Translations under genes and position numbers: made by a program
Notes under the pieces: model-generated
Told to the model about the DNA's origin: nothing
Databases searched by the model: none
The model's input: only the letters and a program-made list of their open reading frames with translations
Shown: positions 51,426 to 62,790 of the stretch, in pieces
Layout: every line of letters starts with the position of its first letter
How positions within the stretch are numbered: the stretch's first letter is position 1
NCBI GenBank assembly: GCA_013398295.1
Contig: VZSF01008512.1
Span: 549,439-613,438 of the forward strand
Reading direction: 5' to 3'
DNA: 64,000 nt
Source: Chionis minor
Lineage: Eukaryota; Chordata; Aves; Charadriiformes; Chionididae

Positions 51426-51659
51426 ACAGCTTACAATTATCAGCTACATCCAGTCGTTGTTCAGTTTAACTGGCTTTCTTTCTGGCACAACTACTACAGA
51501 AACCAAACTTACTATAAAAAGTTTAAGCAGCAGGTATCTGAGGCCAGAATACAAGTTGAACACAGGATAGCTTCCAACTCCTACTATGTTAATGAAAAAG
51601 ACTTTCTTCTGAATCTTCTAGAAGAGCTGATATGTAAACAGCTCCAGACAGAATCTTAA
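51426..51659 (+). CDS. Candidate terminal coding exon, unknown protein
   Basis: A good splice acceptor (pyrimidine tract TACTTTCTTTCACAG ending at 51425) opens a phase-0 frame of 77 codons that ends in TAA. The peptide looks like real protein: aromatic-rich at the start (FNWLSFWHNYYRN around residues 14-26), then charged and helical (KKFKQQVSEARIQVEHRI), ending in a leucine-rich helix (FLLNLLEELICKQLQTES). The frame also runs upstream to an ATG at 51363 directly after an in-frame stop, so a single-exon peptide of 98 residues is a weaker alternative. A donor-like CAG|GTATCT at 51533/51534 allows an internal 108-bp exon instead. AATAAA at 52169 could serve as a poly(A) signal. I recognise no family and found no upstream partner exon, so it may be the last exon of a gene mostly outside the window, or chance. 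Confidence 0.35.
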   Translation, partial: TAYNYQLHPVVVQFNWLSFWHNYYRNQTYYKKFKQQVSEARIQVEHRIASNSYYVNEKDFLLNLLEELICKQLQTES

Positions 51660-52190
51660 CATGGAATTAGATGCACACAGAATGAAACCACTGAACAACA
51701 CCATGGTCTCTTCCTCCATTAGTTGATCAAGGCTACAGCTGCTGCCCTTCAGATTCGTTCCCCATGGATGCACACCATTCTCACAGGAGACATCGTTTTT
51801 GGCTAACTTGCCATGCACAAGCCCTCTCCCAGCCTTAGGGGGTAGATTTATAGTAGGATATACACAACTGTCTGCCCTTTGGATGCACTCTTTTCATGTA
51901 AGGAAGGTAAAGAAAGTCTTCTTAAATCCTGTTTAGGGATGGGGAGGCTGAAGCTCGGCACAGTTCTTGTCCCGTTTGACACTGCAGTCGCAAATGGTGT
52001 AATACTGAGCATGACCACCGTACCATAAGTACGTTTATCCTTAAGATTCCCTGCTGAGTATGCCTGTAACAGACACAACACTTCCAGCAGAATATGGAAA
52101 TCTCACTTGCACACCAAGTGATGAGTCAACAGCTGAGGAAAAAAAGAAGACCAAATACTTTCAGAATGAATAAACCACATTCAAACCATA
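51660..52190 (+). other. Possible 3' UTR of the candidate exon
   Basis: This interval has no open frame of note and runs from the TAA stop to just past AATAAA at 52169-52174. If the 51.4-kb exon is real and terminal, this would be its 3' untranslated region. The evidence is positional only. Confidence 0.2.
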
Positions 52191-55100
52191 CAACCATTGT
52201 CTGTTTTTTCTAACAGCCATACAGCTAAACCTCCAGTTTCTTGAGCATTTCTGATCATCCCTGAATTCCACAGGGCTTAAGATAATCATTAACAGCCAGG
52301 ATGGATGAATGCTGCAAAGTCCAGAGCTTGCAATCCTCTTAGACAATTGTTTGGGTTTTCAAACTAGTATGAGTCTATAAAATTTTGTTCCTTTAATTTA
52401 AACCATTTTTGTCTCCCGAGAGCAGTTCCATTTAAAAACAGAGGCTATTTCAAACTAAGAAAAAGCTTGTATGTGTAAATAATGTAGATAATCCTGTATG
52501 TATTCTTTCAAAATGGTTAAAGTACCATAAAAGTGAATGCTACATGTATCTCATTTAAGACGTGAATTTATTTTCTTTTCTGTTTCACCTGGTTTTATGG
52601 GAAAGGAGAGAATCATCCACCCTTTTCATTTTGCTGCTCCGTCTTCTTTCTAGTGCATTTCTTTATTTGTGTATTGGATTGTCCATAAAGCTTTTTTTTC
52701 TTTAATCACTCACATGAAAATCGTAAGCTCAAGAACATTTGTTCAGTTCTGACTGAACTTTGAAACTCCTTACGTTCAGGTAGTTTAGAAGTTAGGGAAA
52801 CTGAACACACACATTTCTCCATTTTTGTGGAGAACACGGAACACACACCTGGACAAGAGTTTTACAAAGTATGACTGAAACATAAGCCATTTCAAATGTA
52901 ACTGACCACACAAAACTTTAATCAAATACAAGAAATATATAAAATATTCTTCTTTAAAAGCTTTGATAACAAATTTTGTACTCACAACACAGGACTGCCA
53001 ATAGCGTATGTATTACATAGATAATACTCCCACTGTTAAAATAGGCTGTATTAAAACTGCTGAATACAGTGGAAGTTGGCTCTTTTTTCCACATCATTTG
53101 CAAATGGAACATACAGTGACACTGCATTGCAAAGAGCCACAACTGATTTCTGAGCCAACAAATAAACCTCCATAAACCAAACGAAAACCTGAAGACAAAG
53201 ATCCTGAAAGAGCCAATATCTAGTCAGCACTCTATGGAAACACCACAGAGATTAAGTGATTGCAGCTCACTGAAAGAGAGCCCATTCCCAGGGCTCATCT
53301 CCTTGGCTACATTTTCAACCACATCATCTATTTATCTTTCCAGGGATGCATGCAAAGAAATTTTATGCTGATCATAGTTTCATTTAAAAAATCTAACATG
53401 ACATACAGCAAGAAGAATTAGTTCTCTTGCTACAAAATATAAAAGAATGATAGGAGATTCTTCATCCATGCAGGAGCTCTGAGCATCTTCCCCCATGCTC
53501 CCTCCAGAGAGCAAAATACCATGGATATTGTCAAAGTCCCACCATCCACACTTTTTTCAAGCTAACCAAAAGGCTGCTGTGGAGGGCTACAAGGCAACTT
53601 TACTCTGTGAGGGGATATTCCTTGAGTGAATAGCAATAATTTTGGAAAGATAAACAGAATACCAGGTTTCAGAGTCATAGTTAGCCCTGGTACATAGCGA
53701 TGAAGATACTAGTTTGGGTTTGTAAGGATGTACATTTTTAAGACTGTATCTGAACTGAAATCAATGGCACATTTCTCCATGCATCTGTGAATCCAGTTCT
53801 GGATGACTTGTTCAACACAGACACAAAATTAATTGGGTCTCATATTCTTATAAAGAGGCATGTTATATTTTCAACAGAAGCTTAGACAAAGTATATATCT
53901 GTGAAAGATACATAACTGTATCTGCATTATTCAACCACATTTCTCCCTAGACTGTGTAATAAAAGTGTTAAAAGGACCCAGGTCAAGTTCATAATATCAG
54001 CTGTAGTCTTTCTTTGAATGAGCAATATCAATGGAGCAGCAGTATCCATAGAGGAAGAAGTCAAGTTATTAGTAGATCCCCAAAAACCTAATTCACTGAT
54101 TAGTACACATTGTGTAGAACCAGCTGGAAACATTACAGGTTTGGCTGTTCGTGAATTTCCCCCCTGCCTTCAGTAAGTTAAACAGTCTCACCATCTCTTA
54201 TTCAGGTGTTGTGTCCTGTCTTACTAATAGAACTACAAGATAAAAGGGAAACAAGTTTTAGCATCAAGAGTTGCATCATGTGCATGGCTGTCCCTTTAAC
54301 ACAATGAACCTTAACTCTGCCCTGTAACGACACTAGAAAACATACAGAATGATTTTTACTGTTGTACAGGCACTCATGAACTGCATGTGTCTAAAAAATA
54401 AGCCTAAATTATTGGGATCTTGGCACAGGGTAACACTCATGTTACCCAAGTCTCTCCTACAAAGTGATCTGTTGGAAAGGTAACAGGAATCTCTGTTTCA
54501 AGCGTCCTCTTGACAGCATCATCAGCTGGATCAGGTGAGATTCCCTGAACCTCCTCTTCTGTTGAATTCCTAAAAACTGATTTGACAGTGGGTCCCACGT
54601 GAGCGCTATAGCATCTGTATGACCCACCACCATTGAGTTTTCTTAAACTACGTTCAAAATAACCCTGAATACCTTAACTACGTACAAAATACTGTCCTAT
54701 GGGAACATTTCTGTACCCCCTGGACCAGTTGTTACCAACCCTTTACGAGTGCTTTATCTGCTGCCATTTTTCTCATCTCTGCAGCAGGAACTTCTTGGGG
54801 AGCCTCTAGAGTAGATTATCCACCTAGGGTGCTAAAAGACACATTTAGGTGCACACAATGCAGCAGGAGCTGCCAGAGGACCTTCAGGACCATCCAACAT
54901 CCAAAGTTGGAAAGCTACTGCATCAATTAGCTGTATGCTGAATTTGGAAGATGGCCAGGAGATCAGCCAAGTGCCTTGGGTCAGGTTAGTCCATTGTTCC
55001 AAACTGTCCCTAATGTCAGCTATGCAGATGATTAGCTAGGGTCCTGGACCACATGGACCATTAATGTCTCAAGTGCATCAGATGCGTGTGTGAGCATAGT

Positions 55101-55574
55101 CCACATACCCAGCTACACCACCATTAGGACAAACTTAATCACAAAACTCTAGTTTCATAGGTCTTGCCAAAGTACAAGTTTGTGGTGCCAGATGAGATTA
55201 AATTTTGTTAGAAGATCTGTTTTCACTTAACAGGAAAAGGCATATTCCCTTTTAATTTCTCTCAAGGTCAAGGTTGCCTTAAGCTTGTCTGTACAGAAGT
55301 TCATAGTCTTGCACTAAAAGATAACTTCAGTCCTGTTCAGGCCCATTTTGCCCAAATTGTAAATCTCAGATCAGAAGACTACAACACACTTAAACTCCTT
55401 TTGACCTTTATCTCACTTCACATGAGATATTGTATTAGTCATGTTCCTCTACTTCAATAGTCTCATAGTTGTTTTTCTGGTTTGGTTTATATTTTTTGTT
55501 TATTTATTTTCCTCGGGAATAAATTGAAAAATAAATACAAATGGACATTTAGAATCTGGAGCCCCAAATTCTTT
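52191..55574. other. Unique non-coding DNA
   Basis: No gene or repeat family is recognised. An imperfect direct repeat of about 18 bp (CTTAAACTACGTTCAAAAT and ACCTTAACTACGTACAAAAT, 31 bases apart) lies at 54642-54690. Confidence 0.5.
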
Positions 55575-55732
55575 TTCCCTGGCTCTGCCACTGACTCGCT
55601 GTGTGCTCTTTTCACACAGTGAAATGGGAATAATGGCAATAATAGACAGAAGTGGTAACTTTCTCATGGTTGAGTGCAGTCCTTCTGAGAAAACATTTTG
55701 TAGAGTCTTTAAAGCTGTACTATTATATTAAA
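55575..55732 (+). mobile_element. MIR-type ancient SINE remnant
   Basis: 'GGCTCTGCCACTGACTCGCT' followed by GTGTG matches the MIR core block around the CTCTGCCACTNACTNGCTGTGTG consensus. Downstream, 'GAAATGGGAATAATGGCAAT' and AATAG correspond to the AAAATGGGGATAATAATAG block, then TTTCTCATGGTTG corresponds to CCTCATAGGGTTG. The order and spacing of three blocks fit one MIR on the + strand with moderate decay. MIRs are tRNA-derived SINEs that spread in early amniote ancestors and were mobilised by L2 LINEs. Copies are scarce in birds, and surviving ones are sometimes retained as regulatory sequence. Confidence 0.7.
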
Positions 55733-58300
55733 CCACCGTGTATCCATTAAACAAATACACTGCACTAAGAAATCTTTGGTTTAAAAAATACTATGGTATG
55801 CATAACCACTAGTAGTTTGTTTGACTATTTATAGTTACTATTCTACAAAAGCAATAATTTCATACAAAAAAAGACATACACAGTAGGTAGCAGAGCAAAG
55901 CCTACATAAATTAAATTTATAAATTAATTTGAGGTAAGTAATAATGCATAATAGTCTAAATTATAAGCTTAAACCATTCACACATGGAAATTATTTTTAC
56001 TGCCGACATCCCATAATCAAACAGGAATGAAGCTTTAACAACACTTCGCATGATCAAGTCACAGATTTTGAAAGACACTGTTGAAATCCTGAGGGTGTGG
56101 ATTAAGCCTTCTCTTCCGAGACCCTTGTTTTGCTTTGTTTGAGTTTGCTCTCCGATTAAAAAAAAAAAAGAAGGGGGGGNCAGGGAGGGAAGAGAGAGAA
56201 AGTGTATTTATGGAAAGACCTGGCATTGTCACAAAAATACCTGTTACTCAGGATGCTGTCTCAACACCTCATTTTGTGTTTGAATACACCTACAGAGTTC
56301 ATAATAAACAATATGCCTGACATCGAATTATGGCGGCAGACTTGGGAATTCTGCAAAATCAAGAACCAAAGAGCCCTGGCACTGAAGGGTCACTCTCATG
56401 TATTGCAGCCCTATTCTTTACTGCACAACTGCAGGAAGAAAAAGGTAAAATCCCTACGAGCTGAACACAGGGTCAGAGTAACTACAGAAAAGTGGACTCG
56501 ATACCAAGTGGCACTGCTAAATTCTTTTCTAGTTTAAGAAAATAATGAAGTGAGTCTAATAAGTTGAGTCTTTCCCTTTAATTTATTTTGGGACTATATC
56601 ACATAACAGAAAAGGAAATCAAAAACATTTGTCTGCCTAACACGAGCACAAAACACATTTAATGGCTTCCGTTCCTCTGAAATGTATTCGATGCAGTAAT
56701 ACTGGAGACAAAAAAATACATTTAATTTTTTGTGTGGGTGAATCAAAGCTTGGGGAATCAAGACTCAGCAATATTATGGGAAAAACAGGAAGGGGGTCAC
56801 AACAGAAAAGTTTGTCCTAATGTTACACACCTGTTATCAAAAAGATATCTCAGAAAGGTATGTAATTCTCACTCACGAGTACAACTCGGATTAATCTTAC
56901 TAGAAGAATAGCCGACAAAACAATATCTTTCCCAAATTTTAAGCAATGTCTTTGAAAAAGCATTCACATCAGCTGGAAAACTCCCAGAAATTCAATATAT
57001 GATGTTTGAAATATTTTTAAATTAAGTGTTGGCAGATATTACCTAAAAATGAGTTCCAAATCTGTAAAGCAAAATAATATATTTTTCTCCTGGTGACTAC
57101 TGTGGCTTGAGAATATAATTTCTAAAAGACCTAGAAATTTTCAGTCTTGGGGTGGAAGTGAATGAACCATCATCTAAAGCAATCTCAGTTCCAAGAATAA
57201 TAGTAAAAGAACGTCTGTGCAAAGGAGGTACAACACGGAGACTGGCCAAAAAATAAAGCAGAATCACAGCTATAGAGAACGCATGTAACATGCTACAAAT
57301 GGTGCCATTTATGTTATCTTTACACCATGTGTACTTACATTGTGCATGTATGAGCGTGTATAAAAAAACATATGTTTCTATGTATATCTACATATTCACA
57401 TACACCAACACAAATACGAGGGGCAGAGGGAAGGAAATGTAGCTCAGCTCCCTAGGAGCTGGAAATAGCATCAGAAAAACAGCCAAAAAGGCACCTTTAT
57501 GGCACCATATTGGAAATATTTCTTTATAAAATTCACTGACTCACATTACACCACTCTTTTTGCAGCACTTTGTTGCCTGTGTCTGAAGTGGAGATGCAAG
57601 GAATTCATGCTCACTGAGAATTGCAGAGAGAGAGAAGGTGAATTTAATTTTTGTTCTTGGAAAAACATCAAACCAAAAAAAATTCCCTGGGCTGGGAATA
57701 AGGACAGTTGATTCAAAAAATTCAGACCAGAAAGACAAATGTGATTGACAAAACCACCAGTTGAAAAAAGTGATGAAATTGCAGAAACTGCATACTAAAA
57801 GTTAAGTCTTTGAACTTTATTACCTTTTCCCTCATTTAAATACACATATTTTAATGAGGTTCTTGCAAACTATTGAATATTTTACAAAATCCATACCATG
57901 CAATTTTGGCCTTTACTGGTCTTTCTACTGCTCTTATGTACTAAATCATTCCTATTATTTTCAGGAGTCCTGCTACTATACTGATATTTGGGACATGCCA
58001 GATGGACATCCCAAAATAATTAAACATCTGAACCACCTCATTTGGTAAATAACTAGAGATCACCCTAGAGTCTGCAAACAAATTACTACACAAATTTCAG
58101 TGTAAAGATGTTGGTTGGCTGAAGAGTACCAGATCACACAAGAACTGTTGGAAAAAGAACAGCCTGGAAGGGTTACAAAATACACCTGAGACTTCTTAAA
58201 TAGGAGGAGGGAGTATAAAATCACTTTGTTCTTTAAAGGATTTTATTCCTTTGGGAGTCATTACTTCAAAAAGTTTAATTACACTTGGGAGTAACTTTCG
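55733..58300. other. Unique AT-rich DNA
   Basis: No gene is recognised. A short A run, a G run and one N lie at 56158-56180. A TG/CA-rich, TATGTATAT-like stretch lies at 57330-57415. Two overlapping frames at 56.1-56.5 kb look like chance. Confidence 0.5.
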
Positions 58301-61060
58301 GGAATGACGATCTCTAGTTAACATTCATTCATGCTGGATGTTACAGGTAGGTCTTTTACAGCAAGTTCCATCTTTTGCTTTGTTATGCATAACAAAATGC
58401 CTCATTAAAAGCAGTGTGTTCATAGGAAATGAAGTGTCATAAATGTGTGTTTCTGAGCTACTACATTAAACATTCATCATTATTGCTGTAGGCGCATGAA
58501 CAAGAGCAGTTGTCAGTACATCTTGTTATGGCAGACCTTAACACATCTGATGATGGTTATGACCTACTAATTGCATGAACCTCTCTGTAGTTGCGCGCAA
58601 TAGGGGATGGCCCAATGGTCATCCCTTTGGTCTGCTCTCCCTGGAAAGTGAAATAACCCATAACGCACAATCACCTTGGAAACTCTTAACAAAACCTTTA
58701 GACTTCTAAGCCACCTCCTCGGCTTGTACAGCTCCCGCTGTGAGCTTTGGTGAGCTTTGTTGAGCAGAGCGGCGGAGACCCACCTCAGCTGCCGACCCAA
58801 TTCATCTGCACTGCTGTGGCCGCATAAACTATCAGCCCCCAGGGCCCCCCATCCTTCACTGCCAGATGACAATGCCGAGATAAACTTTCTCTGCAGAAAG
58901 CGCTACATGTTTTGGAGTTTCCTGTGTTATCCTACAAAGTTGGATCCAAGCCCTGGCACTTAAATTTAGATTAACTGTCTCACGTTTTATTTATTTACTG
59001 TTTCCTGAGTTATTAATATAATAAGCTTTCCCCATTTAAAGTCGTCCCCCACACGCTGAAATAGCACAACAAAGACCTCTTAAAATGGCCCATTTCCTGT
59101 TGCTGTAACTGCACCTTCTCTGCACAATTTCCTCAGTTTGCATAAAATGATTAATTATGTGTGTACGTATTAGAGAAGGTACACGCACATTGCTTTTCCT
59201 CTTTGCTAATTTTTCACTGGTACCCAAGATATAAACTACCATAAAGTAAACGCATTAATGTTAAGCACCAGGAACAGGACCTCCTGGGTCCAACGCACAC
59301 TTACAATGACCAACTCCAAAGACCCTTTTCATCTCCGGCTCATTTCAGAGCTGTCGGACTTGGACAGCATTAGCATGACACTGACTTCGTTTTCACTCCT
59401 CTCTCATCCAAACGCTCATCCAAAAATTTTGTAACATTTTGGAAACGTAATGATTTAACTCTTGCCACGTCCCTGAGAAGTCATTATCCCTTGTGCAGCT
59501 GGGCAGAGGGAAGGCTCACCTTCCTCCTTTCCAAGGCATTCCAGTTTTAATGGGTTCATGCAGCCAGAAAATGTGACCCCCAGCTGGGCTGGATCACTTC
59601 AGTTGAACTGATTCTGGCACATTCAACACGTTCCTTCTGACGGAATTGGCTGCACACAAACAGCATTTATACATACAACGCAATTGCAAATTATGTCAGT
59701 CTAATTAATCTGATGATAAAGTCTAGCGAGGGGTTACTTCTAACGTCCAAAGGAATCCCCAGTTACGACCAGCAACCAGCATTACCAGCCATTATTTGGT
59801 GATAAATGCAGGCAAGAATGTTGGGGTTTTTTTCCAAACTCTTCCTCTTTAACTGGTCTTTTTCTCCCACAGTCCCTCAAGCTGCTCCCTCTCCCTGTTG
59901 CAAGAACTGGTCAACTCCCAATGGTTAGAGGTTTGGCTTGACTCAAAAAAAGTATCATGGACTTCTTGTCCATCTGTAGATAAAATGTGTGTGTGTTGTA
60001 CATGTATTCACACACATGTAATATGTACATATGTAACTACATAAAAAGAATGGAAAAGTCATCTCCCTCCCAAGTACAGCAGGAATTTTATAATTACTTC
60101 CTGTAAAGAAAGCTGGCCAGAGGTATTGCTGCAGGGCAAATAGTTCAAATATCTTAGCTTTAGATAATAGATCATACTCTGCCCTTTCAGCTGTACTTAT
60201 TTGTGGCAAAGAGTGCTAAATGGTACTGATAATACCATGATAATCTTGATTCTTTCCTTCTGTGACCAATTTTATAACATTTTAATTCAAATAACATCAG
60301 TGTAACTGTTTCACATCACCAAAACTGATGAGAAGGTCAGGCTGATTCCACAGGACTGCAGAGCAAAGCACAGTCCAAATTTAGAATGATTGTATGAAAT
60401 TCACCTGCGGGCTAGTGGGACAATATAGACTGCAAGACGCTCTTGTTAGAGTAGTTTTAGAAGATCTTTGCCGTACTTACATATTACTAGATAGGAAATT
60501 TGTCTTTCTACCTAAGGACTCAGATGAGAGTCAATTAAAACAATACCATTGCTAATAACAAACCAAGGTTTTACCTCTCTGCTAGATCCAAGATTATGGT
60601 GCCAGGATGATGAAGCCCAGAATAAAATCTTTGCCCTATAATTCATGAAGCATCACAGGTTCAAACTCTGCCCTCCAGATGATTACAAATGTCAGTTTCT
60701 CTCTTCCCATAAATTGCAAATTGTTAGTAAAAAATGAACTGCAATCATAATCAAGGAAATTGCAATTTGCACCTTCAAATTAGGACCTGTAATTCTTTTT
60801 GCAACCTACGCGGACACTGAATTTTTAATGGAATGCCTCATATTATGCTTGTACAGTTTAAATTCATCAGGTGCTCAAAGGTGTGTTGTTACTGAAATTT
60901 ATGAATCTTCAAGAGCTATTAGATCTTGCTGTGAGACATGCCTCATTTTTATGAGTGTTAAAGTGCTTCTTAAAGTAGGAATCACAGACGCTCTACACAT
61001 TTAATAAATTGATGTCTCAAGTTTTAATTTCTCCTTTGTTAATTAGTGGTCCTGGCCTAT
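58301..61060. promoter_or_regulatory. Candidate cis-regulatory region
   Basis: About 2.7 kb of unique sequence lacks transposons and is dense in homeodomain, POU and SOX-like words. Examples are the 18-bp palindrome at 58379, TTCATCATTATTGCTG at 58472-58487, CTAATTAATCTGATGATAAA near 59701, GCAATTGCAAATTATG near 59680, and TTGTTAATTAGTGG near 61036. GC is moderately raised at 58.58-58.97 kb. A frame of 101 codons on the - strand (58567-58872) lies in the GC-richer part but looks like no known protein. A conserved regulatory role is inference; only the motifs and the lack of repeats are seen. Confidence 0.25.
58379..58396. promoter_or_regulatory. 18-bp palindromic SOX/POU-like site
   Basis: TTTGTTATGCATAACAAA is a perfect 18-bp palindrome. 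Each half resembles the composite SOX-POU element (TTGTTATGCAAAT), with TTGTT as the HMG site and ATGCAT as the POU site shared at the centre. The sequence is direct evidence; the factor assignment comes from knowledge of the composite motif. Confidence 0.4.
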
Positions 61061-61787
61061 GAAGTTCTCAGCCTAAATGCCTTCACAAATTTGACTGGTT
61101 TCAGGTCAGCAGATATTTCTCACTCCCTGTAGCACACTTCTGCTTTTCATCCTCATAACAGATACACCATTACACAATTGCGATTGCAAGATGTCAAAGG
61201 GGTTGCACATCATTCCTGTTACTGATGCACAAACTGTACAAATGTATTAGTTCTGAATTTTAAAACAGGTAAGTCTGCCGGAGGAGAATAAAATGCTTGT
61301 TCTTTCCTTCTGGACCTTCAGAAAGAGACAAAAAAATCAAGCTCCAGATGAATAAACTGATGGCAAAACTTGTAACAGATGCTTTATCTATTTTAAGATA
61401 GGTTGTCATTTTTCGCTCACTTTTATGATCAGCATTGATTAGATAATTATGATCAGGAGACAAGTTTTCAATGAAGAAAATCATTTTAATATAGTCTCAG
61501 TACAAAATTAGAGTAGTAGATTGCAGTCAGGTTTTTTTTTTTTAAATTATGACCTGGAACAATGTACGCAGTGAAAAGCATTTTCAGGTAAACGCAGGGC
61601 TCATGAGGCTGCAGGCATCTGGCAGAAAAAGTCCTTGACATTTATACCTTTCATGCTGCACATGCTAATTCTCTCTATAAAACCATTCAATCTGCAGAAA
61701 GCGTGTTCTCGCAGGTGAGTTGGACATCCACAGTCTTGTCCATCCAAAAGAGCAAATAAACTTAAAAGACTTAATTTTATTATATCT

Positions 61788-61826
61788 AAAAAAAAAAACA
61801 AAAAAACCCCAAAAAACAAAAAACAC
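61788..61826. repeat. A/C-rich low-complexity tract
   Basis: A run of A is followed by CAAAAAAACCCC and CAAAAAAC-like units. It is the third tract of this type in the window. Confidence 0.85.
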
Positions 61827-62751
61827 AGACACTGGTTGAAGTATGACAAAACTCTGTTAATCCTAACTTCTAAAGGTTTATATTTCTTTATGCTTTTCCC
61901 CAACAGGGCACAGCTGCATGCAAAGCAGCTGAGGCAATGAGCCTTCCTCTGGACTACTGAGATACCAGCAAGAGGGGGAAAAAAGGGTTGCATAAACACT
62001 AGGAGAGGGAGAGCAGCCCTCCCGTTCACCTACTGGAGAGGCAGCAGCTCAGAAGCCAGTGTCTCTGCCCTTTCCAAGTGCCAACCTTCCCACAAACCTC
62101 TCCCAAACCATTGCCAGGGGGTCTGTCAGGTCAGCAAGTTCCAGGTAAGGTTCAGGTCAAGCCCAACTTGTCCAACCTTGTCTTCTACGCAGTCAAGCCA
62201 TTTCTTTGATAACCTCCAGACCTCTCAGGCTTGTCTCAGCAGAAAACTGGCAGCAATTTACATTTCATATCTTCCACCAAGATCTTGACTTCATTATTTC
62301 TTGCTTAGCCCAGTATAAATCAGGAGTAAAGGTCCTGGAACAGAATAATACAATTGTATTAAATCAGTAGAGAAGAGGAAACGAGGAAGTTTATTAAATA
62401 ATAAATAAACATTCTCAGGATTTCTTAAGAGTGTTCTGCTTGCAGGCAGGAGAAAAGAAGTCTTAACCAACATTAATATATTTAGTTTTGCTACACACAA
62501 AACATTGCCAGTTTCCTTTTTTTTTTTTCATAGTGTATTTGCAGAACTATTACCGTAGTACACCATTTCTATTACCATATTACTTTCTAGCCTCAGGCAA
62601 TGTATATCTTTCTCCCCCCCCGAATAGAAAGCAAAATTATTTTCTGGAGTTTGCAGCAAAACGGGATGATCTATCATCTTTTTCTGAGCCTTAAACTAGC
62701 TCACTAGCTCCCACCTACACTGGCTTACAGCAGGGATGTCCTTTCAAACAT

Positions 62752-62790
62752 AAAAAAAAAAAAAAANNAAAAAAAAAAAAAAAAAAAAAA
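62752..62790. repeat. Poly(A) tract with unresolved bases
   Basis: About 39 bases of A contain two N at 62767-62768 and end in GGGAAAAGG. The true length is uncertain because of the unresolved bases. Confidence 0.9.

Noticed and set aside
58567..58872. 101-codon - strand frame
   Set aside because: It lies in GC-richer unique DNA and has no recognisable domain. More easily explained as a chance frame in a possible regulatory block.
61601..62029. 142-codon - strand frame with a hydrophobic, Phe-rich middle
   Set aside because: The Phe-rich part is translation of an A/C-rich simple tract, and no signal of a real gene remains.
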